This document shows positions 50,501-61,300 of a stretch of 64,000 nt of DNA, in pieces (the first letter of the stretch is position 1; each line of letters begins with the position of its first letter). The notes beneath the pieces were generated by a model. That model searched no databases. It saw only the letters and a program-made list of their open reading frames with translations, and was not told the origin of the DNA. Origin of the DNA: Liolophura sinensis (Eukaryota; Mollusca; Polyplacophora; Chitonida; Chitonidae); assembly GCF_032854445.1 (NCBI RefSeq), contig NC_088300.1, positions 6,200,001-6,264,000 of the forward strand, written 5' to 3'. The position numbers were made by a program, and so were the translations under genes.

Positions 50501-53500
50501 TTCATCTTAAAAGAAAAAATCAAATTTAGGTAAGATTATAGATGTATTTATTCATGGACATTTATGTTTATGGGTCTTACTTCTACTGCATGGACTCTAT
50601 GATACAGGTTAAAGATGAGTGGCAAAGGTTTTGATCTAAAACTGAAAGTTATCAGAGTAAATACAGAGTGAGGATATTATATGGCTTGTTCCCCTTGGAT
50701 TTTGGAATGTCGTAACACCAAAGTGGCTCTTGTTCATAAATCTGATTGACAGTGTATGTCAGCATGTAGTTGTTAGACTGTGTACATAAAAATATAGAAC
50801 ATTGGCATAATAACCTGCATTATGATCTGTTTAACCATGATGTTCTGTAAACTTCAGTCTGTGTTGTTGTTGGATTCATATAGAATGTGGCATTTGATTT
50901 TTGTGGACATATCTGCATTAATGTTTCAGTGTGGACAAAGCCTATCACCTGGCTGCAACATAAGACTTGGCATATCTCTAGCATGTATAAGTTGTTGTTC
51001 CAATTGAGTGTCAGTATGAAAGAATACTTTCAGCTGGCATTAACTTGTTGTTGCATTTGTGTTTCAGTGTGGATGGCGCCTATCGGCTGGAATTTTGATT
51101 TGACAAACCTGTCTGTAGTCAGTATAACCCTGTAGGATTTGTGTTTCAGTGTGGATGGCGCCTATCAGCTGGCATTTTGATTTGACAAACCTGTCTGTAG
51201 TCAGTATAACCCTGTAGGATTTGTGTTTCAGTGTGGATGGTATCTATCAGCTTGCATTTTGATTTGACAAACCTGTCTATAGTCAGTATAACCCTGTAAG
51301 ATTTGTGTTTCAGTGTGGATGGCATCTATCAGCTGGCATTTTGATTTGACAAACCTGTCTGTAGTCAGTATAACCCTGTAGGATTTGTGTTTCAGTGTGG
51401 ATGGCGCCTGTCAGCTGGCATTTTGATTTGACAAACCTGTCTGTAGTCAATATAACCCTGTTGGATTTGTGTTTCAGTGTTGATGGAGCCTATCAACTGG
51501 CATTAGACTTCAGGTTTGTACGCACCTGGCTTAGTGAGTACATTGCGAACGACGAGGTCAGACAAAGTGTCCTTGAACTCACCGTATTTCGTAAATTAAA
51601 TGGAATCGTACAGCTGTTGATGAAGCAACCCAAAAAGAAATCTCAGGATACTCGCTCTATTGATGATATTAGTAAGTTATCCCCCTTCCTTGAATAAATA
51701 CTCTTAAATTTATCATGACTTAACATACGAAAATAGCATCTTGACTATATTCTACGCCGTCAGCCTGCAATTAATTTGTGTTGTTGAGTCAATATGCCAG
51801 TCATGATCATGATCTAGCCAGAACAGCTTAGATATCCACTGTGAACACCCACCCAACCAGGACAGTATAGATCTCTACTGTGAACACCCACCCAGCCCGA
51901 ACAGCATAGATATCCACTGTGAACACCCACCCAGCCAGATCAGTACAGATATTGACTTTGAACACCCACCTAGGCAGAACAGCATATATATCCACTGTGA
52001 ACACCCACCCAGCCAGAACAGTACAGATATCGACTGTGAACACCCACCTAGCCAGAACAGCATAGACAACCACTGTGAACACCCACCCAGCCAGGATAGT
52101 GCAGATCTCCACTGTGAACACCCACCCAGCCAGAACAGCCTAGATATCCACTGTGAATACCTACCAAGCTAGGATAGTACAAATATCCACTGTGAACACC
52201 CACCCAGCCAGGACAGTATAGATATCCACCTTGAACACCCACCAAGCCAGAGCAGTACAGATATCCACTGTGATCACCCACCCAGACAGGACAGTACAGA
52301 TTTCCACTGTGATTACCCACCCAGCCAGAACAGCATAGATATCCACTGTGAACACCCACCCAACCAGGACAGTATAGATCTCCACTGTGAACACCCACCC
52401 ATCCAGAACAGCATAGGTATCCACTGTGAACACCCAACAAGCCAAGACAGTACATATATTTGCTGTGAACACCCACCCATCCAGACCAACATAGATATCC
52501 ACTGTGAACACCCACCAACCCAGAACTGTACACATATCCACCATGAACATCCACCCAGTCAGAACAGCATAAATGTCCACTGTGAACAACCACCAACCCA
52601 GAACAGCATAGATATCCACCATGAACACCCACCCAGCCAAAACAGCATACATGTAGATACAGTGTATTGTGACATATATTGTAAATATAGCTGGCGTGAG
52701 AATTTTCCTCCAGTTGACTGATTTCAGACTTTTTGTTAGAAATTTGAGAAACAAAAAAGCAGCTGGGTTCATGAGAAAAGGATTAATAATGTAATTTGGA
52801 GATATAGTAAGTTTTATTCAGGCTTTTTGGAGAAACTTCCCTATTTGCTTTTTCTGACCATCAGTTCCCATGCCTGATATAACCACCGTGAACGGTCACT
52901 GAAGGAGAGCGTGTGGTATCATCAACTGACAATTCATCCAGCTTTGTATGGCCGTTTAAGGTTTCGGCCAGGGTCTAATCTCATCTTCCACTATCTAAGC
53001 AAATGGGAAGTCATAAAACTCCTTCCCACATGTAAGAAGATGGTCCGGAGTTGTGAACTCATTTGTTCTTTTTCACATCACAATTATCAATGCGTGTGTG
53101 CTCATAAAACATATATGTAGTCCACACACAATGCAGCATCATTGGGAAAACAATGCGTTCTGCTGTTAATTGGACCGTTTGTGTAGCTCATCCTTGAGTC
53201 TCAAATTGGTAAAGGCTTAAGAAACTGGTTTATATCCTAGGTTGCTGTAAGGCCCATAGTCTGAGATTTAAAGATGTTTAGAAGTTTTTAAGCAATTCCG
53301 TTCGAGTGCATTTCATGCAACAGACAAACACTTGAAAGGTATCAAACTGTTGTTCCTGATTTGAAAACATTCATCTGTAGTCTCTAAAAGAGTAATCTCT
53401 TGTGATTTTTGTGATTTTTTTCTCTCTACAGACTGTGATTCCAGCCTACACTCAGAGAGCACCCATGGCAGTTTGGAGGTGGTTGCTTCACAGACCCGAC

Positions 53501-53643
53501 CATCAGTCCCCAACCTGCAGAATAGTCAGGTAGAGGACTCTGACATGAATCATGTACAGCACATTGACTCCTGGCTCGCTCTCAGACTTCATGGGTCTAC
53601 ACGCTGGAAACTCTCCTCTTGTTTTACTGGTGATCCCTCATAA
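41517..53643 (+). CDS. CCDC142: CCDC142-like protein, eight coding exons
   Basis: Exons: 41517-43191 (acceptor at 41490), 47771-47935, 48339-48505, 49193-49345, 49723-49837, 50352-50529, 51478-51671, 53432-53643; 952 aa, phases 1,1,0,0,1,2,1. The ATG at 41517 has good context (CCCATGG). An in-frame TGA lies 24 bases upstream within the same exon if the acceptor at 41490 is used, so the start is probably real and the intron before it lies in the 5' UTR. The protein is mostly helical, with no signal peptide or membrane span. C-terminal segments AYQLALDFRFVRTWLSEYI (exon 7) and DSWLALRLHG (exon 8) suggest the poorly characterised CCDC142 family; the name is from recollection of that family and is the weakest part. 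A low-complexity basic/Pro segment lies near residues 455-475. Function is unknown. Three exon edges are embedded in tandem repeats. Confidence 0.82.
43726..44195. repeat. 57-bp minisatellite open in frame on both strands
   Basis: About eight copies of a unit with CACAGGATCCTATTCACCAC and CCGTCCATGACACAGGTCAC, in intron 1 of the CCDC142-like gene. As 57 is divisible by three, it creates reading frames of over 100 codons on both strands (19-residue repeat). Nothing suggests they are genes. Confidence 0.93.
45874..45901. repeat. (CTGG)n microsatellite
   Basis: About seven uninterrupted CTGG units, in intron 1 of the CCDC142-like gene. Confidence 0.9.
49859..50109. repeat. 41-bp minisatellite after CCDC142-like exon 5
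   Basis: About six copies of a 41-base unit containing GATTGTGGTGTTGTCAGGGG, starting 22 bases after the exon 5 donor at 49838. The intron is only 514 bases, so the array fills half of it. Confidence 0.93.
51055..51477 (+). repeat. 82-bp array repeating the 3' splice site and first codons of exon 7
   Basis: GTGTTTCAG followed by TGTGGATGGCGCCTATCAGC recurs at exactly 82-base steps: candidate exon starts at 51068, 51150, 51232, 51314, 51396 and 51478. Only the last continues as exon 7. Upstream copies encode the same VDGAYQLA start and then stop (TGA), so use of a wrong copy would truncate the protein. A more diverged relative of the unit lies at about 50926. Confidence 0.95.
51816..52645. 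repeat. 39-bp minisatellite, about 21 copies
   Basis: Units of CCACTGTGAACACCCACCCA and AGCCAGAACAGCATAGATAT repeat through most of intron 7 of the CCDC142-like gene. As 39 is divisible by three, the minus strand shows Gly/Trp/Val-rich frames of about 200 codons, which I treat as spurious. Confidence 0.93.
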
Positions 53644-53850
53644 CTTTATCTAAACTGTGAACAGACCTCATAGCAAAACTCTCCTCTTGTTTTACTGGTG
53701 ATCCCTCATGGCTTTATCTAAACTGTGAACAGACCTCATGGCAAAACTCCTCTTGTTTTACTGGTGATTCCTCATAACGTCTAAACTGTGAACTGACTTC
53801 ATGGTGAAACTCTCCTCTTGTTTTACTGGCAATCCCTCATAACTTTTCAA
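53605..53850. repeat. 68-bp tandem repeat covering the CCDC142-like stop codon
   Basis: The last codons and TAA of exon 8 (CTCTCCTCTTGTTTTACTGG on to CCCTCATAA) are copied about 3.5 times into the 3' UTR, at 53611, 53679, about 53745 and about 53805, with increasing differences. Confidence 0.88.
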
Positions 53851-55529
53851 CAATGACTTCATGGCTCCATGCACAATATATTTGCTGGAAAATCGTCTCA
53901 CCTTCTACTGGGGATTTCTCAGAACTCCAGTTCTGTGAACAGACTTCAGCGCTTTATGAGCTGGAGCTGTCTCCTCCTGGGTTAATATTGATCTAACTTA
54001 TTAACCGTTTATTTACATGTACCAAATATGGACAATAGTTTGGGAATAGTCCAGGTTATCTCAGCCCTAACCACTTACATGTAAGTTAGTGTTTCAAGAA
54101 AACACCTCTATGGACACAAGTTACCTATAGAGATGCCTATGCCACAGACCCACCAGGTCAGTCTTTTAAAAACTGATTAGGAATTAATGTTTTTTCAATG
54201 CTTTGTTTTAGATTATTCAATGTTAATTATTTTTTAACTTGATAATTGTTACATTATCTGTAACATTATTTTAAAGATTTTAATCCTTCATTGGAAGAGA
54301 CAAAAGGGCATGACAAGTATCTGCATATACATTGTTTATTTATTGTGATTCGTTGTTCAGTGGTAAAATTACATGTATTACTTGTTGAATTTATTATATA
54401 CTACATGTGTATTGAAATACATGTAATTTATTACAAAACTCTTAATTAAGTATAGTGTTAAAACCCAAGCATTTATACATACATACAAAACTCTTTCTAA
54501 ACTGCTTTGAAAATGCACGTGAAATGGAACATGCACTAGGTTGTGCTAAGGTATCCATGCTGCCAGTTCCCGAGGTATTGGTGACAAAATAAAGCTTGGC
54601 ACCAGTTGTATGGCTGTTTATGTGACATAGTTTGAAATCACTCTTCAGATGAAAATCTGTGCATCATGCAGTGAAATTTGTCCATTACTTGTCAAAGGGT
54701 GGTCGTTCACTGCAATTTCTTCCACCCATGAAACTATATAAAAAAAAGCAGCTGTTAGGAAACTGAAACATTCAAGTACAGAGTAAATCTTAATGAAATA
54801 AGTGCTTAGTGGGCTATTAAAAAGAGTCAGTGAAAAGTTTTTGTCTCTGCAGGCAGTGATTTCTAAAGAGGTGCCAGGATGTAGCTTTTCAGAGCTGTAC
54901 CTGTAGTCTTTGGGTAATATGTGATAAGCACAATTTATACATAATCATTCAGTTATATCTTGTTCGCCAGGTGTGCAGAACATGTTAGTCTCTTTGGAAT
55001 GTCCATCATATCTTATGTTATGTCTCGTGTAACATCTGTCCTATATCTTGAGAACAAAACCAATTTTAACATGTCTTTGGATCATTATTTAGCCTTTACA
55101 GCCTTATAAAATTTGGCTTGCCTTGCTAAGTATCAGTAGGGACCTATACCCCACCTGAAGTAATTCCTGCCTTTGAGAGACAAGTGGGAAAGTAGTACTC
55201 GTGTATTACAAGAAAACTATGGACAATTCAGCGTGGACCCAAGTCACCATTTGTGGGGGAAAAAAATACCTTGACATTAGTTTTGTATTTGCGACATGGT
55301 ATATGTATGTTTAATGCACTTTTTGCCAGTCCATGAGTTAGAAATGTTCACAAAATTGGGAATTGAAAGCTGTACGGGTATGCAGGCTGAGTGATGCATA
55401 ATAAGCTGAAAACCAAAGCACTATGTCATTTGAAATTGTGAAATCAGAATTCTGAATGGTGTATGAAGATTTTCTTATGGGAGTCCTTTACTGTTGTCAT
55501 TAGCATTATATCATAAGCAACCCATTCTA
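53851..55529. other. 3' flank of the CCDC142-like gene
   Basis: No coding exon is seen. An AATAAA at 54588-54593 is a candidate polyadenylation signal about 950 bases past the stop codon; nearer signals are not obvious. Confidence 0.45.
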
Positions 55530-57016
55530 CACTGAACAAAAATATAAACGCACGAACAAATATTTTCTGTTATTTTTATGTCACAAAATATAGTACATAT
55601 CCCAAAACAATGGGACATATTTCTGAACAATTCAGCTTTAATTTGCGAGCATTGCAATCAATTCTCAAGCAATAGTCCTGCAGTAATGGCAGGAAGAGGA
55701 CAATGGGGGTCAATGGGCCAAGTTCACAGACGTCAGTAACGCGTGTGACCACCATTAGCCTCGCGTAGAGCTGTACACCGGCGACGCATGGATATCACCA
55801 AGTTGTCAATTGTGGGCTGGGGGATGTTGTCCCAGTCCTCCTGGAGTGCCACTCGCATTTGGCGAATGTTCTGGGGAACTGGAACCCGGTGGCGGACACG
55901 CCTATCCAGAACATCCCAGAGGTGTTCAATGGGTGACATGTCTGGTGAATACGGCGGCCAGTTGAGGACAGGAATATCCTCCTCCTCAAGGAAGTCCCTG
56001 CATATCCTGGCAGTGTGTGGGCAGGCGTTGTCGTGTTGGAAAGTCAAATGATGGAGCACCACAAAGGGGGCAACAATAGGTCTAAGGATTTCATCTCGGC
56101 AACGTTGTTGAAATGCAGACGTGTGCGCTGTCCATGACAAATGCCTGCCCACACCATGACACTTCCGCCACCATAAGCCACCCATCGCAGGACATTAGCG
56201 TCAGCATACCGCTCACCAGCACGGCGCCAAACCCGAACTCTGCCATCAGCATGGTGCAGCTGGAAGCGAGATTCGTCACTAAAGAGCACAGTCCTCCAAC
56301 GAGCAAGTGTCCAGCACACATGAATATTGGCCCAGTCCAGTCGTGTCCGACATCGGGCTACCGTTAGGTCGATGCCCTGGTGTGGTCGACGTGACCGGAG
56401 ATGAGCCTCCCGCAGCCGGTTCCTGACTGTCTGGGCTGAAATCCACCTGTTGTGAAGACCGACAGTCTCATCAGCAGTTCTGGTTGCTGGGCGGGTCCGA
56501 TCACGCAGGTGTTGGAGCCGCATGTGCTGGTCTCGTGCGGGCGTGGTCACACGTGGCCGGCGGGCATGTGCGCGGTTGACTGTGGTACCAGTCTCTCTGA
56601 AGCGAGTCCTCAGGCGGCTGATAGTGGAATGATGCACATTCAGTTGGGCTGCCACAGCAGTAACAGATAACCCAGCATTAAGCATGCCAATGGCACGCTC
56701 CCTCATGATTTGTGGCATGTCGGCATGTGGCACAAATCCACACTTTGGGGTGGCCTTTTACTGAGCAAGCTGTAAGGAATGTCTGCGTGTTGCTCACGCA
56801 CACTGACCATCGCACTGTCACGCCCCATTGGTCACATGGGTTGACTTTTTCAGCATACGAGTATACCCACTCAGAATGGTCATTTGCAATGGGACCACTT
56901 GTGTTGTGCAACACGAAGGACCCATTAAACAAATATATCACTGGTTTGACCATTTCCAAATAATGGTCAGTTTGACTTGGATATATAGGTTGGTGCGTTT
57001 ATATTTTTGTTCAGTA
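55530..57016 (-). mobile_element. Tc1-type DNA transposon
   Basis: Terminal inverted repeats of about 23 bases, ACTGAACAAAAATATAAACG plus CAC, lie at both ends and are flanked by TA dinucleotides (55528-55529 and 57017-57018), the normal Tc1/mariner target. The internal transposase reads on the minus strand. The element lies between the CCDC142-like gene and MFSD13A. These termini and the transposase resemble Tc1 elements that I recall as abundant in salmonid and other fish genomes. Confidence 0.95.
55733..56733 (-). pseudogene. Tc1 transposase, frameshifted
   Basis: Frame 1 (56733 to about 56100) carries the N-terminal helix-turn-helix region (MRERAIGMLNAGLSVTAVA, then STISRLRTRF), a second DNA-binding domain and the first catalytic Asp in FSDESRFQLH. 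A second frame then carries QHDNACPHTA with the second Asp, WPPYSPDMSPIEHLWD with the Glu, and the terminal GGHTRY before the stop at 55733. All three DDE residues are therefore present. The break lies near 56100-56115, where a few codons also seem to be missing relative to the family. The copy is probably inactive but not ancient. Confidence 0.92.
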
Positions 57017-57671
57017 TAGTATTTTCTGGGCCCTCTAGTTACATAATGAGAACATTTTCCTGCTTTAAGTACCTCAGGCCTAAGCCCTGTACATGTACTC
57101 TATGGTTCATTCCTCCCCCTGTGATGACGAGTTCTGCATCAGACTGATGGTAGTATTCCTCATTCATAGCAGGACAACCATGGTCAATCTGTCTTGCGCC
57201 CCGAGTTACCATTGCACAGCAAAAGGTACATTATTGCAACATGTCAGTAATGACAGTAGTCTGCTCCATTTAAGTAATATTACAGTCTCTTGCTTTGTAG
57301 TAGTTCAACCTGTAACATGTATAACTAGAAGATCGATCCAATCATGTACTAGAATTGCATTTTTGATTCTGTTAGAGTTGGTCCTGTAGATTGATGTATT
57401 AGAGACAATATGGCTTTGATACTGCCAATGTGGCATTAAACCACATTCATTCATTCTGGTGGATTGACCTTTGACCTATAAGGTCATGCAAGTTCAACTC
57501 CAGTATGAATGTTCAGCTGTTGATATCATTAGTGTCTTATACTGATCTAGATTTAAAGTTTTAATTAACTGTTTAGTAATACTAGAATGATTTCCCAATT
57601 ATTAATTATTACTGAAATGTCATAAGGAGTACAAGTGCTGCTTGCAGAGCATGTGAACCAAAGCTGGGATG

Positions 57672-57795
57672 GACTGACTTGTGACCTGACTTGTGTGATC
57701 AGACTTGTGTGATCTGACTTGTGTGATCTGACTCCTGTGATCAGACTTGTGTGATCTGACTCCTGTGATCAGACTTGTGTGATCTGACTCGTATG
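57672..57795. repeat. About 14/28-bp tandem repeat
   Basis: GACTTGTGTGATCTGACTCC and GTGATCA variants alternate about eight to nine times. Confidence 0.85.
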
Positions 57796-58132
57796 GTCAG
57801 GAAGACCACTGAGCCTTGTTCAGAGTCACAGAATATTATTAAACTACATGTCTCTATATAAGATGTCTGCCCTGTTGTTTTCTCTCACAGATGCAAATTT
57901 AATTTTTCATACTGATAGATCTACAAGAGTGTAAATCCTGGTGTAATTGAATGAATGCTAATTGTCACTCGCTGGTTTTAGTACGTATTCTTTCCATTGA
58001 TGTCCATTCAGGTTCCATTTCTTGATTCCTCTCTATGTTGGTTAATAGCACTGATTAAGATCTTTGCTTTGCAGATCCCATATTCTTAGTACAAAGAAAC
58101 CACAGACTTACGCATAATTTAAAAATGTAAAA

Positions 58133-58138
58133 TTTATT
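58133..58138 (-). other. Candidate polyadenylation signal of MFSD13A
   Basis: AATAAA on the minus strand, about 215 bases beyond the stop codon at 58352. Confidence 0.5.
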
Positions 58139-58351
58139 CTGAACATATGATCACACAATATACCCATAACTATACTCATAATTCACTTTTTTGTTGTCAT
58201 AGCACCATAGGAATGTTCAGAAATTTGCAGCACATATTATAAATGTGTAACAAAGCACATCTGGAATGCCATAACAAAAGTAGAACAGAAAATGCACAGA
58301 GAACAATAAGGTACCAATCAATAAACACATTCCATTAACCCACAGAAGGGG

Positions 58352-61300
58352 TCAGACGGTTGAGTACTGAGAGCCAGCTCGCACAGATTTGATCCAGAGG
58401 AGTCGTCTGCCACGCAGAGAGAATCGTGACCAGGTAACCAGCTGTAGTACGGCACAGGCTAGGGGAACATACACGAGCATGTGGAAACACCCCAGGCGGT
58501 GATTGGCTACCTCCTGACTGCTCATCCCAGCCAGGTCCATGTTAACTGGTCCATCTCCAGAAGACTGGAAAATGTCATGCCCTAAGAACACAAAACATTA
58601 CGGGATGAGCTTTATATAGATCCACAACACATTTACATGCCTCTGCCTGCTAAAACTGATGGTGAGCCTTTATGATCTACATTCAACAGCCACATGTAGG
58701 ACACAAGCTTTGAGTTCAAACTTGGCCATGGAGGGAAATTTCTCACTGTGACCTTGGTGACTGGCAACTGACGACTCTCCTGTGTTCATTTGCACAGTCT
58801 ACCGTTTGTTAAACACTACTTGTCTTCCCACCAATACAGCGCACAGATCTGTACGTCAAGTGGAAAAGTTGCTTAAGAACTTGCTAAAGGTCGGTGGTTT
58901 ACCACACTGGCTTCCTTCATCTATACAACTGACCGCCACTGTACAAGTGAATAATTCCTGAGTATAGCATTAAACAATCAACCAATCAAATTACTAATGT
59001 TTGCAAAACGTTAAAATGCCCCAGTCTGAGAGCATGAAATGAGAGCTGTAAACTGTAAGGTACATGTATTTAAGACGACGTTAAATAATAGATCATCAAA
59101 CAAATTCAAAGTCCATGAAAAAACTTTTGTCCCATTTTAGAGCACATGTAAGTAAGTGCTGTGAAGTGAACCGTATAATCTGATCTCACATGAGTGAAAT
59201 TCTCAAATGTTCACATGGTTAAATTAATCCTGGTCAGTCTTTATACCGGTACTGAACACTGTGAGGCAGTTTAAAAATATTTACATATTATAAATGTTCA
59301 CAGTAAGTAAACAACAATTACAGCTGGAAATCCATTTGTGTAACAGGGTGTTGTTTGTATGTTAGGAATATGATCATAATCTGAGTGATTTACAATCAAC
59401 TTAGGCTTAGAATCCCCCTGGACACCTATACCTGCTTACCTGTCTGAGATGCGAGTAACCAGGTTCCCAGGATTGGGGCAATGGTTTGTCCTGGTTTAGA
59501 CACTAAAGCAGTCATGCCAAACATGAGTGCAGAGACAGCCTGTGTGCGCTTGTGAAGGACATAATCTTCGTCCACCAAATCACTCACAACCAGGTTAAGT
59601 AGTTTACATGTCCCTTCCGTAAACACACGATTACTGGAAGAAAAAAATATGATGTTCTTGACACACACAAACAATTTTACATTGCTACATGTACTTCAAG
59701 ACACTGGTCACAGCCAGATATCAAAATCAACTAGATATGAATGAATGAAACCTTTATTTAAAGAGGGGGGCTCTGTCAAATTGAACAATTTGCTCTTCCC
59801 AGAGGCCAAAACCATCTTGATACTAATGACACCTACATGTGGATGTGGATGCCAAAACCATCTTGATACTAGTGGCACCTACATGTGGATGTGGATGCCA
59901 AAACCATCTTGATACTACTGACACCTGCATGTGGATGTGGATGCCAAAACCATCTTGATACTAGTGGCACCTGCATGTGGATGTGGACACCAAAACCATC
60001 TTGATACTAGTGGCACCTACATGTGGATGTGGATGCCAAAACCATCTTGATACTACTGACACCTGCATGTGGATGTGGATGCCAAAACCATCTTGATACT
60101 ACTGACACCTACATATGGATGTGGATGCCAAAACCATCTTGATACTCCTGACACCTGCATGTGTATGTGGATGCCAAAACCATCTTGATACTAGTGGCAC
60201 CTACATGTGGATGTGGACGCCAAAACCATCTTGATACTAGTGGCACCTGCATGAGGATGTGGACGCCACAACCATCTTGATACTACTGACACCTGCATGT
60301 GGATGTGGATGCCAAAACCATCTTGATACTAGTGGCACCTGCATGTGGATGTGGACGCCAAAACCATCTTGATACTACTGACACCTGCATGTGGATGTGG
60401 ATGCCAAAACCATCTTGATACAAGTGGCACCTACATGTGGATGTGGACGCCAAAACCATCTTGATACTAGTGGCACCTACATGAGGATGTGGACGCCACA
60501 ACCATCTTGATACTACTGACACCTGCATGTGGATGTGGATGCCAAAACCATCTTGATACTAGTGGCACCTGCATGTGGATGTGGACGCCAAAACCATCTT
60601 GATACTACTGACACCTGTATGTGGATGTGGATGCCAAAACCATCTTGATACTAGTGGCACCTGCATGTGGATGTGGACACCAAAACCATCTTGATACTAG
60701 TGGCACCTACATGTGGATGTGGATGCCAAAACCATCTTGATACTAGTGGCACCTGCATGTGGATGTGGACGCCAAAACCATCTTGATATTAGTGGCACCT
60801 GCATGTGGATGTGGACGCCAAAACCATCTTGATACTAGTGACACCTACATGTATACACCTGGAAAACCTTCATACCAGTATCTACCTGTACATGAAGTAG
60901 ATATCAGTGATACCTACATGTATACAGACAGCTGGAAAACCTTCATACCCATGATTACCTGCATATGTAGTAAATATCAGTGACACCTACATGTATACAG
61001 ACACCTGGAAAACCTTCATACCAGTGTCTACCTGTCTATGTAGTAGATATCAGAGACACCTACATGTACACGTACATGTAGATGCCTGACACATCATTAT
61101 ACCATCAACAACCTCGTTCATTATAACAACAACAAAACTTTGATACCCATCTATCAACCTAATCACTATTATGAATCAATATTTACTCACAGAAAATTCT
61201 AGGCATCTGGCTGGTCAATCCACCATGGATAAATTACCACTTAAGTTGCTTTCATTTTAAAAATACTTCTAATGATTCAGCAGCTAAGTTCTATGATTCA

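Larger units (their letters stand above)
57019..58351. other. Intergenic, 3' flank of MFSD13A
   Basis: No exon is seen. It holds a tandem repeat at 57672-57795 and the likely 3' UTR of MFSD13A at the right. Confidence 0.5.

Noticed and set aside
52048-52772. Long Gly/Val/Trp-rich minus-strand frames of about 200 codons
   Set aside because: They are direct translations of the 39-bp minisatellite in an intron.
60283-60528. 81-codon minus-strand frame
   Set aside because: Translation of the 46-bp minisatellite in the MFSD13A intron.
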